This document shows, one piece after another, positions 34,801 through 47,561 of a stretch of DNA of 64,000 nucleotides. Location of the stretch: the NCBI RefSeq assembly GCF_026745355.1, contig NC_079203.1:44062081-44126080 (forward strand), read 5' to 3'. Positions within the stretch are counted from its first letter, which is position 1. Each line of letters opens with the position of its first letter. The position numbers and the translations under genes are program-made. This DNA is from Beta vulgaris subsp. vulgaris. Lineage: Eukaryota > Streptophyta > Magnoliopsida > Caryophyllales > Amaranthaceae. A model generated the notes under the pieces. The model did no database searches and was not told where the DNA came from. It saw only the letters and a program-made list of their open reading frames with translations.

Positions 34801-37800
34801 GGAGTTTTTTGACTTTTGTTTTCTTGACATGCCCGCCTTTTCGTTTTGTGATCTACTAGTACCGAATGCCAGATGGTTATGAATGTTCTCTGGACAAGAT
34901 TGGGTGAAACTGGCAAGGATTGGCGTTATGTTTATAAGGTACTTTAGTGTTTAGATCGGCTTTATTTGAACGCATTCATCATGCAAAGATTTGTAATCTA
35001 ATCAAACGAAGAAGTCATGCTGGTATCCTTTTTGTTCCTTTTTTCTGTATTGGCTCTTGTCCAGGCACTGGCTGTGATAGAGTATCTCATCGCCAATGGA
35101 TCTGAACGAGCTGTTGATGAGATCATAGAACATACTTTCCAGATCTCAGTACGGATCCTTTCATTTTATCTTTCAAGTTTTACTAGTATTATTATCAACG
35201 AAATTTATTTTCTCAAACTTCTGTTTCCATGTTGCTTGGACTGGTAAAGTCACTCACAGGATTTGAATATGTTGAACCTAATGGGAAAGATGTGGGGATC
35301 AATGTCAGGAAGAAGGCAGAAAACATTGTAGCCCTTCTAAATAACAAGGATAAAATAGAAGAAACTCGGAAAAAAGCCGCTACTACTCGCGAAAAGTGCG
35401 TATGAATTCTAAATTTCTAATAATCATATGCATAATCCATTTGTTTATGTTGTGGATACTCATGAATTGCCTCATGCATCTGTCTATAGGTATGTGGGCC
35501 TCTCATCTACGGGAATGTCGTACAAATCAAGTTCAGCTTCATATGGTGGTAGCAATTTCCAGAGCAATAACAGGTATGGAGGCTTTAGTGGAAGATATGA
35601 TGATGATAGTTACAAAAGCAAAGATGATAATCAATTTGGAGAAGAAAAATTTGAGAAATTCGTTCCCAAGTCTCATCATGGAGCTTCTTCTGAAAGGAAA
35701 ACATCTAATTATAGCAGGTAAACTGTTGAAAAGTTACAGTGTCCATGTTTATCTTAGCTTCTCTTTCTATATCTTTTATCCTATGTCCAGTCAGAAATTT
35801 TGTTTTGCTTGCAATTGAAAGCTGACATGCCAGGCTAAATTTTGAATTACTTGGTTTTTTGTGTCTTTGATTCTATATCTACTGTTTTATTAGTGATGCA
35901 GAAAATATAGGCAAACAGTAAGTTCTTACCTGGAGACAGGGATGTTATTAAATAAATACTAGTGGGTTCTGTCTACCTGAATTCACTTATTCGAACTTAG
36001 TAGAACCTATCAACGCTAATTTGAACATATTGTAGTTGTGCATTGAAGTTAGGTAGCTTTATTGAAACTTCTCTAAACTTATTTCTGCTCAAGCAAGTTT
36101 TTTGACGGCGAAAACAACATAGTCGACGGTGTCTTGAACTCTATTACAGGGTTGGGGTTTCTTGATAAGTTTATTAAAAATGGAGGTTCTTCTGCTCATT
36201 TGCTAAAGAGGACCTATGATTTTGTAATTATTCTTCTCAGGGCCTTATTCATTGGACCTTTCACTTCAGTTGAAATCAGCATGATATGAAGATAATCGGA
36301 ATATCTTCTATGCTTTATGATCTTTGACTATTTTCACGACTTGCATGCTCTCAAAAGGTTGCCGAATGTTGATTTCACAGAATCATTTAACCTAAATAAA
36401 TCTTCTGGAAATCGCCTTCTTTCTTGTCATCTACGAATTCCCTTTGGTTGACTTTGTTCTATAGTGTAAATCCTTTTTCAGCTACTATTTGGTGTTAGTA
36501 ACCTGAGTGGTAGAATTCCTTTTTATGACACTTTTTAGTTCTACCATGTCACATTGCCAACCCAAGTCCTTTAACAAGGCTCCTGGGGACAGCAAGTTAC
36601 ATTTCGAACTTTTGTTTACCCCTGACCAAGTTATTTTACTTAAATCTCGATGCTTTCTTTGTAAATAACTTGCTAACCTTTTACTAAGGTGGTAATCTGC
36701 CCATGGTTTGTTCTCTTCCACTTATGGCACTTATTATAAATATGTGTGTATTCAAGAATGTAACTTTTGATGGGTCAATGTTATTTCTGCAGCAGGAATC
36801 AGGACTTTCCTTCAGCAGGTTCTTCAAAACCATCTTCAAAGATGAACTCTGATGATTACACTGATATTTCACATCAGAATGCAAATGCAACTTCAAATGG
36901 TCAGATAGATGATGATGATGATTTTGACCCGCGAGGAACTGCCGCAACAAGTAAGTTTCTGGGAGTATTTCCTGCTGAAGTAGTTGGGTTCTGTAATGTG
37001 ACAGCTGTTTAGTTAGTTGCAGTGACTTCACTTTCATGGATAATTTTGAATTTCGCTTCTAAGTCAGTCGCTATATATAAGGGATTTTCTATGTCAAAAG
37101 AAGTTTTTTTTTTTTCATTTCTGATTTCCTTTTTTGTTTCTTAGAATCTTTTTCTTTTCGTTTTTGTGAAGAACCACGTTCTCCTCCACCTGTGACTCAA
37201 GACCCTCACACAACACAGAGCACAGTAAACACCACAACAGATCTCACAGTAGCAAGCAGAAAATTGCAGAAGAAAATATGAATGAGAGGAAGAAGATGTT
37301 AGATAATGAGGATGAAGTAACTACAAGGTTGGTGAGCTTTTGAGAGGCTCCCACTCTCCCAATCCCGATTCCACTCAATATTCAGCTAACTAACATTCTC
37401 TCTCCACTCCCCTTTTATTCTAAAATTCCCTCCTGTACCCACACTCACCCATAACAAACTTCTGTCACCTTTGTCATGCAATAATCATTTTGTCCCCCCC
37501 CATTCTCTCAAAATGACTGATCTGCCCTTTTAATGCTCCTCCTCTTGTAAGTGAGTAAGTTGGGCTTATTCAGTTGATGCATCACAGTTTTCCCCCTGAA
37601 TCAGGATACTTGTTCTAGTGTAAACCATGCTGAAGTAGTGTTGACTGTTGTGGTGCCCTTGTTAATGGAATGCTTAAAAACTGTAGATTGGTCTATTTGA
37701 TTTCATAAACTTATAATGGTCTAACTGGTGCCTCGTGTCAAATAGCAAGGAGGTGCTTGATGCATTATCTATAGGTCCGGAGGGTGGGGATATCTCGATC

Positions 37801-40281
37801 CTTGCAGGTTTAGAAGAAGACTGGCTTTCTAGGGTAAGGAATGAACTTCCCGGCGCAGGAGTATGTAGAAATATGGAATTGGACAGGGTTAATATGGCTT
37901 AGCTAGAGGCTGTTGAGTTAGATACTGCTGCTTATGGATGCACTGGAAGTCCTACCATCTTGCACGAGTTTTGTGCTCATTGGAGGAATGTGTCTAGAGT
38001 AGATTATGTTGAATTGCTGTTATGGACACACAATATTCTTCAGGATTTACTTTCAAGGAGATAAAGCGTACTCTCCTATAGGCTATAGGATGTGAGATTT
38101 AGTTTTGAGATATAGTGACATATTGGATTCTTGACGATTACAAAGCCAGGAGAGCTGTGATGATGACCTCTGTGTCTTCAGTGACAAAGCATTGCCAATT
38201 TGCTTACATGCATCCATATCTATTACTTAGCTCTTAATTCTTCACTTTTCTGATCATTGTCATGTAAAATATTGGTTCTGATATATTGGGCTCTTAATGA
38301 TCCCCGAGCTCTGAAGTGGGCATGATGCCTAATGTTTTCAGTGGCACAGCACGGTCAACTTGCTTGCAAGCGTCGTTCTATTCAAAGCTCTTAATTATTC
38401 ACATTTATGAGTAGGTAGCTTTACTCTGAAGGATGCCAAACTGATAAGTGATAACATCATGATCACAAATTTCCTCTGATTTTGTGGAAAATTCTGCATA
38501 GGAGAGTGACTGCAGTGCACAACATTAACTAGTTGATACTTCACATTAACGATGAGAGTAAGACTTTTCTTTTCCAAGCGAAATTTGGAGTAGTTTCTAA
38601 GCCATCTTATGGAACTGAAAACCTTTGTATCACTATCGTAGCTTCTGGATCTGGTCCTTCTACTTGTTTGTGGAAGGGGCCATATCTTGTTGCATCTGCT
38701 TATTTGTTTGCAATATGTGCATTCATTTGCAGAGCCTGCTGCTGGAAGTTTGCAACAAGTGGATTTCTTCGGAGAAAGTTTACTTGGAGACCTCTTGGAT
38801 GCACCTGCAACTGATCCCTCACAAAGCAGTGCCATGAGTAGCAAGTCGGCCGATGTTGATCTATTTGCAGATGCCGATTTTGTATCAGCTGCTCCGCAAG
38901 CGGAAGCAAGAGGAAGTTCTCAAACTCAGGTTGGATGCTCAATGACAGATTCCCAGTGTTCTAAACATTTGATATAATCTTACAAATTAAACATTCAGGA
39001 ATAAGATTGGGGTTTTCTTGGGATAAATTGTGAACGCCACTTCATTTATTTTATTCTGTGTCTTTGAGTTCTCTGGCTTTTGCATGTATGATGGTGGTTT
39101 TCAGTTTTGAGAATCCCATGATATATAGGGGAAAGAATGCCAAAATGCTATTACTTCTGTATGGTTTGTGACAATGTTCCTGGCTCCTGTCTTATGCAAA
39201 AGTATAAGAAGTTAAAACCCTGTTTCTTTTACTTTTGTTGTACTACTTCTTTCTATAGTTATCAGTTGTCACTGCTAACTTAATTCATTCTGACAATTAT
39301 GCAGCCTACCATTGATCTATTTGCTGCACCTGCATCATCCACTGCACAACCAGCAGCATCAGCTGGAGTTTCTTCAACAATGGACTTCTTTGCAGCTTCT
39401 GATCCTGTTTTGCCACCTGAAACAAAATCAGAAAGTACAGCGCCATCAAATGTGAACTTTGTAGATCCATTTGCAACTATTCCAATGAACAACTTCAACG
39501 GGTCTAATCTTCTTGGAGCATTTACCGCTCCGACTGATCAGCCATCTGCCGAACCAACTGACATTCCCCTTAAGAATAATGCTGCCTTTGACTTAAGTGC
39601 CAAATCCTTACCGGAAACAAAAGCACCTCTGAAAAAGGGTAATTTCCAGGTTAAATCTGGAATTTGGGCTGACTCTCTGAGCCGTGGGCTGATTGATCTA
39701 AATATATCTGCTCGTAAGTTTTGTTAGCCCTGAATAATCTTTGATATACATCCATTTTGATTCCTTGTTCCCAATTTCCATGCATGCTCATAAAACATTT
39801 ATCGTCATATTTATGCTTCATATATATCTATAGACAGATCTGAATATATGCCAGTTAAAATTAAAAGGCACTCTAGAACCTTGCTTCTCAAGTTTGCACG
39901 CTAGGAATTGTAGTTAAATAAATGTTGCCCACTGCTGTATAATAATTGATGTTATATTATCTACTTCATACTACTCTTTGCTTTGTTGACGGGTTACAAA
40001 CTAGCTTGGAATCATTGGTAATAATACATCTTATGAACTCTGCAGCCAAGAAGGTTAATCTAGCGGATATTGGGATAGTTGGTGGATTGAGTGATGGTTC
40101 AGAGGAGAAGCAGAAGGCACCTTCGGCATCCTACCACATGGGATCAGCCATGGGTATGGGTACTGGATTTGGCGGGACTGGTGTTAATCCAACTGCAACT
40201 GGTGGAGACGATTTTTTATCAAGCTTTACCACCAGCAGCAGCAGCAGCAGCCAATATCAGTTTGGTGGCTTCCAGAAATAA
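31875..40281 (+). CDS. EPSIN1: ENTH-domain clathrin adaptor, EPSIN1-like, 568 aa
   Basis: Predicted coding exons: 31875-31915, 32058-32109, 34682-34761, 34860-34938, 35065-35148, 35250-35395, 35490-35717, 36796-36950, 38733-38929, 39305-39713, 40046-40281 (TAA); all phases agree. A 5' UTR intron is likely (31703-31862). Residues about 15-155 are an ENTH domain, with [48 protein letters not shown] and the basic end [15 protein letters not shown]. It binds phosphoinositides at the membrane. The long disordered tail holds acidic [23 protein letters not shown], a DPF motif (408-410) and LIDLNIS (483-489), typical adaptor- and clathrin-binding motifs. The closest remembered relative is Arabidopsis EPSIN1, which works in Golgi-to-vacuole traffic with clathrin and VTI11; orthology is inferred. 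Exon 8 has a tandem cagcag acceptor. Confidence 0.93.
33876..34172 (+). repeat. 155-bp tandem duplication in epsin intron 2
   Basis: Unit 1 (33876-34030) and unit 2 (34031-34172) share cacaatgccttcagg, tttctgatgcgacatgcctg (gag in copy 2), gtactcttttcataca and gtgagttgaaaat, with scattered differences. It lies wholly in the intron between 32109 and 34682. Confidence 0.8.
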
Positions 40282-41378
40282 TTCATTTTTATATTTTTTA
40301 GCATTCTTTTGGTGATCTTGATATTTGTCTGCTTGACGAGAGGCGTAAGTTTCAAGCCTTTTTTTTTTTTATTTTAGCATGGTCATCTACATAATTTCTG
40401 ATGAATGTCGTAATTGTGAATTGTGATGTTCTAGCATTTCATCAAAATGAGAGTTAGTAAAGCCTCTATCAGCCTATAGTGGATCAATGAGGACCTTTGT
40501 TTTTCGGGTGTATCTGATGTTCTGTATGTAATGTTGTATGTACTTCAAAAGAGGGAAATAATGTCTTGATTCTATTACGCTGGCCTCTGTCTGCATGTGT
40601 AATTGTGTGTGAATCTTTGCGTCTATTGGATGTAGAAAGAGTTAGAATTTTTGACTTGGTAATTTCAAATAATTTTTTCCCTTCGAAATGTATTCTACCA
40701 TTGTTTTGCTCTTATCATTTATCCTCCATATATCTCTATACTTTTTCCATTATTGAAAATACAATAATACTTTTCCTTAAAAAAAATATACTTTTAACAA
40801 TTCTAGTGTCTTTAGTTCCACACTTCTTTGGCTACCAAAAGAGTACCCTACCGTTAGGAACTCGATCAATGCCCACTTCATTGTTAACCCTTAAAAAGTA
40901 AGTTATTATGATGCTTCTCTAACTATTGCTTACAATGGTAAGTTCATAACTAAGTATCTTTTTACGTTGTTATAAAAAAAATTGAAGATGCAATTTTCTT
41001 ATTTGCTTGTAGGCACATTTAATCAATTATCTAATGAAAGAATCGGGAGATGTTTAGTGGTTACTGCTTTCGTCCCTTCTTGTACATCAGAGTTGATTCT
41101 TGTTGGGAAGTATACTCAACACTCTACCAAAAAAAAAAGAGAGAATCCGTCAAAAAATAGTGAATTGTTGAGTTTTAGTATTTAAAATGTATTAATTCTT
41201 TTTTCTTAAAGCAAAGTTATTACTAAAAGTAGGTAACTAAATAGCTTAATTATCTACATAAATCATACTCCTACTACTTTTATATGTTATTTTTTATTTT
41301 AATTGTTTTCGTCTTATAAAAAGATTTCAAATATAAAGAATTAAAATGAACTTAAGAGAATTATTTAATTGCTAGATA
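40282..41378. other. Epsin 3' UTR and intergenic sequence
   Basis: The 3' untranslated part probably runs to about 40560 (gtacttcaaaagagggaaataatg). The rest is AT-rich with no gene recognised. Confidence 0.5.
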
Positions 41379-41695
41379 CTCCCTCCGTTTCCTAAAGATC
41401 TTCCCACTTACTGTTCCTACAGATAACAAGGAAAATCAAGTTGTGTGGGGCATGGTGTGAGTAAAGTAGGAGAGGAAAAGGGGTTAAGATAAATAAATAA
41501 ATAAAAGGGGTTAAAGTAGGAGAGAGAAATGGAGTAAAATTGAATTAATAATGTAATGATGGACCATATGATAGTGACATGAGAGGGTAAATAGGTAAAT
41601 TTGTTTTGCCAAATAAGGAATAAAGCAAAAGAGGGAAGATCTTTTGGAAACACCCTTAAACGAAAAGAGGGAAGATCTTTAGGAAACGGAGGGAG
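41379..41695. mobile_element. Stowaway-like (Tc1/mariner) MITE
   Basis: The ends ctccctccgtttcctaaaga and its near-perfect reverse complement (tctttaggaaacggagggag) form long inverted repeats. TA flanks both sides (41377-41378, 41696-41697). A second copy of ggaagatctt...ggaaac lies just inside the right arm. Confidence 0.85.
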
Positions 41696-41916
41696 TACTA
41701 AAAGTACAAAACATGTCAAAAAAAACTTGTGCAACACACGAAATAACAACTGGCTGCAAACTTGAGAGATCTGATATAGCTGAGTTGGAAGCATACCAAA
41801 TTCCCAATAAGGAGAGAGACAGAGATATTAGTACATACTATCCAAGCCTGAAAAAGAAAAGAGAGCCACAAGTTAATGATTATTCCAAACAAGTCATAGA
41901 ATACAAGATTCTTCAT

Positions 41917-41974
41917 GCCACATGGCAATTCACTAACCAATTGGAAATCAAACTTATCTATCCTTCAAGATAAG
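41917..41974 (+). promoter_or_regulatory. LHCA2 promoter elements: E-box, CCAAT, paired I-boxes
   Basis: About 110-160 bp before the ATG lie gccacatggc (41917-41926), ccaat (41936-41940), cttatc (41953-41958, an inverted I-box) and gataag (41969-41974, an I-box). Paired GATAAG sites with CCAAT are typical of light-regulated photosynthesis genes. A weak TATA-like ttatatt follows at 42036-42042. Function is inferred. Confidence 0.55.
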
Positions 41975-42080
41975 CCCAGGTCCCTTTGCTTCCAATTAGC
42001 CTTTTCTTTGAACCATCAAAAAGCCCATTTGGCAATTATATTCACCAAAAAAACACTCTCATTGAGGAAAAACAATAATA

Positions 42081-45000
42081 ATGGCTTCTTTGTGTGCTTC
42101 TTCAGCCTCAACAGCTGTTTGTGCTTCTTCTCACAGGCAAGTTCTCTCTACAAGAACTATCATTCTTTGATTCTATTAGTGGGTTAAGGAATTAGTTGTA
42201 TTGCATTTGATTTATACTTACTCCGTTCTAAGTTGTTTTATTTCTTATTTGGAGGCCGATCTGTACAAAATTAACCGTTATTATTATATTAATAGAATTA
42301 TATAATAAAAATTTGTCATTTTGAGATCTTGGATGAATTCAGATTTGACACCCATTAAGCTTTTTGAATACATTACTAAACTTTTAAATGATACGATACA
42401 ATTAAGACTCGAAAAAAAAGTAATCAAATAACTAAATGAAGGTTGTACATATTGCAAGGTACTAGATTACGAACTAATATTCAGAAAACTATTAAAATAT
42501 TTACACACGCGTGTCGTGTCTAGTGTCTACCGTACATAAATAAAATATTTACATATTTACTATTCTATTTAAAGCTTTTATATTATACAATATGACATGT
42601 TAAGTGACAAAAAGTTGTTTACTGGTTGATACAGTTCACAGAAGAAAGGCAGTGTGTTGGGAGCAACAAAGGCATCATTTCTTGGAGGAAAGAAGTTGAG
42701 AGACACCAAATACAAGGCACCAACTGCCTCAAAGTCCTTCAGTGTCTCAGCAGCAGCAGCTGAACCAGAGAGGCCTATTTGGTTCCCTGGAAGCACCCCT
42801 CCTCCATGGCTTGATGGAAGGTCCTATTCCTAATTTTACTCTCATTTAGAGTTCTAATGATTTTGTAATATTGTCCATGTGAGGGTAAAATTGTAATTTT
42901 ACATAGAGATTATTTTGATTCTAGTCTTATTAGAGTAGTACTACCTCTGTTTTTATTTAGTTGCAACGTTTTGACTTTCACGCTTGCCAATGTATAATTT
43001 CAAATCGTTTTATCTCTAATTGTATGTAAGTAAAAATTATAAAAATTTGATATTATGAAAGCTTACGTCGAAACGAATCAAACAAGACCCCACATGACTA
43101 TATTTTGTTTAACATATAAATCAATAAATATGGTCAAATAAGAGAACATGAATAGTGCAATTTGTCAAACGTTGCAACTAAAAAAGAATGGAGGTAGTAC
43201 TTTTTACTACTTTATTGGTGACTAAATCTTTTTTCATTTGTTCCTAAAATTGCAGCCTTCCAGGAGACTTTGGCTTTGATCCTCTTGGATTTGGTAAGTC
43301 CAGATCTTTAGCTTTCATCATTATTTTGAATGTAAAGTAGCATGATATCAACATTTTACTATGTAACTATGGAGATTTTCAGCTTATATTAGTTTATTAG
43401 CATATAGAGTAGTAATGTTTTGTTGTTAACTTGTACTGAGTTTAGATCTTAGCTATAACAAAAGTTGTAAGTTCAATTAGCATAAATTATATCGTACAAA
43501 TTCTTGTACTTCTTTAAATTCAAAACATCCACGTTATATTATACCTAGATGTAGCAAACAAGACTTGGCCTAGTGGTAAAGGTTTGGCCTTATGACTTTA
43601 AGGTCATGGAATCAAACCCCACTAGTGGATCTTTCATGGTAAGGTTTCCCTTATCATTCCCCTTCCTTTCTAAAGAGCCTGACCTACAAACTCGACAGGT
43701 TAAAGCTGAGCAAGGTATCAATTCAGTAGGATCCTAAAGTTATTGCAAATCGTATAAAAAATCACCTGATGATTGTATACTCGTTGCAAAATAAATATAC
43801 TCTAAAGCAACTAGCAATTCACTTGTATGAGTTAACTGTTATAGTCTAATCTCTTATGCCATGATAGAAGTGGGTCATCATCTGAACTAAAGGAAAATTA
43901 TCTTTGCAAGTGTGAGCTAGCTATGATTTAGGATAACATGGGTTTGGTTTGATAACTACTGTCTACTGTCCCCAACTCCAAGTTGTCACCTTAGAGTAGA
44001 AGGAAACCTCAGGTTGGGTTCAGACTGGGTGAAGCAATAGTCATGTTATTGTCACCTTACCAATCTATTTCATCATTTACATATAAATAGAGTGGATTAA
44101 GTGTTCAGTGGATAGTATATTAGTATTATACAAATACTATATGAGATCTAAGAACTTGCCAAATAAAAGATGGTTTTTTAAGAGTTTTAATAGTCTAGCA
44201 TAAGTCAGAGTGTGTCACTTATTGAAAAACACGGGAAGTATAGAATAAGCGAGTAGGTAACTTCTTAGATGCTTACTCCACTAGATTCATACATAATATA
44301 CAAAAAATCAAGAAAAATGCAAGTATTACAACTTGTTTGATAGGCACTAATATATAGTGGTAAAGGGAATGACTTAGCATTGTTATATTGTAAGGTTTAT
44401 GGTAATAATTGTACACCCTTGAAGCACGATTTCTCTTCATACAACTTTAATACCATCTATTAACACTTTGGAACCGGGTTTGAGGCAGTGAAATTCATGA
44501 AGAAACAATATATCTAGGAATGAATTCTTTTTATTATCAGGGTTATATATGCTTACAAAATTACACTAAAACATATTTATAATACGGTAATTACCACCTA
44601 TCAAGCGAGTCATTGAGTCGCTAGCCAAGTTTGCTCCAAGTTATAGAGTGAAATAAAAAAAATAGGCAGTCTCCTTTGAGAGAAGGGTGTCCTAAACCCA
44701 AAAAAAAAAAAAGAATAGACAGCTTAGCGAAGTTAAAAAGTACACGATTTTCAATGACCAAAATGTGTTTATATTTGAACAGGTTCTGACCCAGAGACAT
44801 TGAAATGGATGGTGCAATCAGAACTAGTTCATTGCAGATGGGCTATGTTGGGAGCAGCTGGTATTTTCATCCCAGAATTCCTAACAAAACTTGGCATCCT
44901 AAACACCCCTTCTTGGTACACTGCTGGAGAACTTGAGTACTTCACAGACACCACCACACTCTTCATAATTGAGATGATCTTAATTGGTTGGGCCGAGGGC

Positions 45001-45961
45001 CGAAGATGGGCCGACATCCTCAAGCCCGGTTGTGTCAACACTGACCCAATCTTCCCCAACAACAAGCTGACTGGAACTGATGTGGGCTACCCTGGTGGGC
45101 TTTGGTTTGACCCATTGGGCTGGGGTTCGGGCTCACCTCAAAAAACAAAGGAGTTGAGGACCAAGGAGATTAAGAATGGGAGATTGGCTATGTTGGCTGT
45201 TATGGGGGCCTGGTTTCAACACATTTACACTGGCACTGGCCCAATTGATAACCTCTTTGCCCACCTTGCTGATCCTGGCCATGCCACAATTTTTGCTGTA
45301 AGTATAGTGTTTACATATTATCTTTTTGTAGAGTACATTATAATTGAAAAATGTCTATTTAGCGGTAGAGGCTATTAAAAAAATATTAAATATCTTTCCT
45401 AAAAAACTAACTTTATCGGTTTCTTATTAATTGCAACATTACTTTTACATTATTTATATATTAACCTTAACTTTAACCTTACTTTATTATATTAATATAT
45501 ATACATAGAGTCAAAATGTTGAAACTAAAAAGAAAAAAAAAGTACAAGTTTTGGAATTTTTGACAAAATATCATGTCAAAAACATGTTGTTTTGAATGTT
45601 TGTCTAATACATAAATTTCTACAGGTTAACTTCTTATACAGATCCCTAATTAGGGTTGCATGTAACATTTTGTCTCAAATAAGTTTGTTAGACCATAGAA
45701 TTCCTCCACAGTTTATGTGCTTGATCATACTCTAATTGATTCAATTGTCCTTATTGTTTTAGGCTTTATTGATATTATCTAATATATATAAATAATCTAT
45801 ATTGGTTAACTCCTTATTCATAACCCTTAGCGTTACATGTACCACATTCCTTCAAATAATCAATTATGTTGTACCATAGAATTTCTCCACAGTTTATGTT
45901 CTTGATCATACTCTTATTAGTTAAATTTCCCTTATTATTTCAGGCTTTTACCCCCAAGTGA
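42081..45961 (+). CDS. LHCA2: Photosystem I chlorophyll a/b-binding protein Lhca2, 270 aa
   Basis: Exons: 42081-42136, 42635-42820, 43256-43293, 44783-45297, 45944-45961 (TGA); phases agree. Residues 1 to about 57 are a serine/alanine-rich chloroplast transit peptide; the mature protein starts near [11 protein letters not shown]. Three thylakoid-spanning helices are visible: helix B with [14 protein letters not shown] (E107, H110, R112), helix C with [14 protein letters not shown], and helix A with [15 protein letters not shown]; the end is [14 protein letters not shown]. It binds chlorophylls and carotenoids in the LHCI belt of photosystem I. H110, where Lhca3 and Lhca4 carry Asn, argues against those two low-energy forms. 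The length and the AFTPK end fit Lhca2 rather than Lhca6. Intron 1 must begin GC (ag|gcaagt); a GT donor four bases on breaks the frame. The last intron holds a duplicated decoy of exon 5. Confidence 0.95.
42941..43197. mobile_element. Stowaway-like MITE in LHCA2 intron 2
   Basis: The ends ctacctctgtttttatttag and (reverse complement) ctacctccattctttttt begin inverted repeats that continue through gttgcaacgttt. TA flanks both sides (42939-42940, 43198-43199). It is 257 bp, with no coding. Confidence 0.8.
43550..43740 (+). mobile_element. tRNA-like SINE remnant in LHCA2 intron 3
   Basis: An A-box-like tggcctagtggtaaagg (43567-43583) and a B-box-like ggaatcaaacccc (43608-43620) are about 30 bp apart, as in tRNA-derived SINEs. 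No cloverleaf or CCA-compatible 3' end exists, so it is not a tRNA gene. Target duplications were not resolved. Confidence 0.5.
45624..45951 (+). repeat. 180-bp tandem duplication of the LHCA2 intron 4 end and exon 5 start
   Basis: Unit 1 (45624-45803) and unit 2 (45804-45951) share ggttaac, accatagaattcctccac, agtttatgtgcttgatcata and the acceptor with the first bases of exon 5 (ttattgttttaggcttta against ttattatttcaggctttt). Both acceptors are usable in phase; see the findings. Confidence 0.82.
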
Positions 45962-46149
45962 TGAGATGAAGATCAAATGCATAGTTGTTGGTTGTTATGG
46001 CCTATGGGATCAAATAGGAAGTTCAAAAGGGTATTTTCGGACAAGTACGAGGAATCGGCACAATTTGATCGGTTTTTTAGTTGTTGCACCTACGAATTGT
46101 TGGAGCTTTGTACAAATACCTCTTGGATTTAGTACATAATTATGAATAT

Positions 46150-47560
46150 TATCATCTAATCTTAGATTTACTCTCATTAACTCGTCTATAATTTTTAAAA
46201 TATTTATGCTGTGATTAGTGTCATTTGGTTGATATTGATATCATGATATGCATGGATTATGCATGACAAAACATGTGTAAATCATATAACGGCTTGCCTT
46301 ATTAGAGAGCCTTGACACTATTTATTTATATTAAAAATATAAATTATAGATATTACAATATTACCCTTAAGTAGTATCTAGCTATCCATTATTAAAATCA
46401 ACACTTTGAGTGCATTATTTTCTTTTTCTCTCCTTTTATAGTATGAGTATATCAACATTACCTTTTCATTTCATCCTCATAAACATGAGGGTAAACATAG
46501 CTAAGCATTATTTATGTTTATGCAATATACGGAATTCATTACAATGTGGAACAGAAAATCAATGAAATAATAAAGGTGAGAAAATAATAAAGATGAACAG
46601 ACAAAGAACACAAGGATTTACGTAGTTTAGTCAAATTCTACGTCCACAGGTGGGGGATTAGAGCTTCTTCACTCTAATGGACAAAAATCAAAGAGAATAA
46701 TACGAGTGCTAAATTCTAGAGGTTAAAAGTGTTTGATAAGTTGTGTGTAAATAATGAGCACCAAGAGGTCCTTTTATAACATAAGGAACCCCACACAAAA
46801 AAACCCTAGAATATACTCCACACAAAACACCAAAAAAAAACTGATTCGAAAATGCGTTTCGCAAACTGTGAGCCGCGGTGGCTGTCGCGAGTCGCGATAA
46901 GCTCTCTGCAGTTCTTTGTAAAATGGGCGTAACTTTCTCGTTTCTCAGCGAAGTTGGGAATATAACCTATCGTGGGAAAGCTCTTTGAACAAGTTATCAC
47001 CTCCAATTTGACTCACATCAAAACCATTTATAGATTGAGAGATATGTGCATTCAAAGTTAGCCTTATACCATTCATAAGATTTTAAGTCATAAATAACAA
47101 TATTACATAAAGTTTTGTGTAGTAGTGGACTGGTGCTAAAATTTTGTGTAGTGTGATAGCAGATCAAATAATTGTTGATGAGGATAGAAGAGACAAGTCT
47201 GTTTAATTGGAACTTAAATTTCTTGTGAAACAAAGATATGATCCTTTGCTAATCTCTCACTCCACAATTACAATATCTTTTACTCTATTGGTTTTAAAAA
47301 GTTTTAATTGTTGATGAGGATAGAAGAGACAAGTTTTTTTTTATTATAAAAAGAAAATCTTAAGAGGAAAAACTTTTTGAAATGGAGGGACTATTACCTT
47401 TGTTGGAGTTTGTGAGTTGAGTGTTTGTTTTTCTCACTTCAAAAATTGATTGAAAAGAACAAAAAACTAATTGTTCTACATTGGTAATGTAGAAGTATTT
47501 TACCTTGTTTAGATAAAGTTTCCTTGAGGGTTGAATGAGAAGGAACTAGTCACCACACAT
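46150..47560. other. Intergenic; contains an LTR-like fragment
   Basis: No gene was recognised. About 46546-47030 has the look of a plant LTR remnant (acaaggatttacgtagttta, then a CT/GA-rich part and gccgcggtggctgtcgcg), but ends, primer site and target duplication were not found. Confidence 0.35.
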
Positions 47561-47561
47561 G

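Noticed and set aside
37140..38110. CT-rich and partly coding-looking sequence in epsin intron 8
   Set aside because: It resembles transposon debris but no ends, target duplication or conserved frame could be shown, so no feature was called.
43567..43620. Possible tRNA gene (A and B box)
   Set aside because: No acceptor stem or anticodon arm can be formed; better explained as a SINE remnant. The same applies near 16840-16880, 30130-30190, 30920-30980 and 53950-54010.
44800..45378. LHCA2 frame reading through the exon 4 donor to a stop at 45378
   Set aside because: The donor gtaagt at 45298 and the conserved AFTPK terminal exon at 45944 show the frame beyond 45297 is intronic; retention is possible but unsupported.
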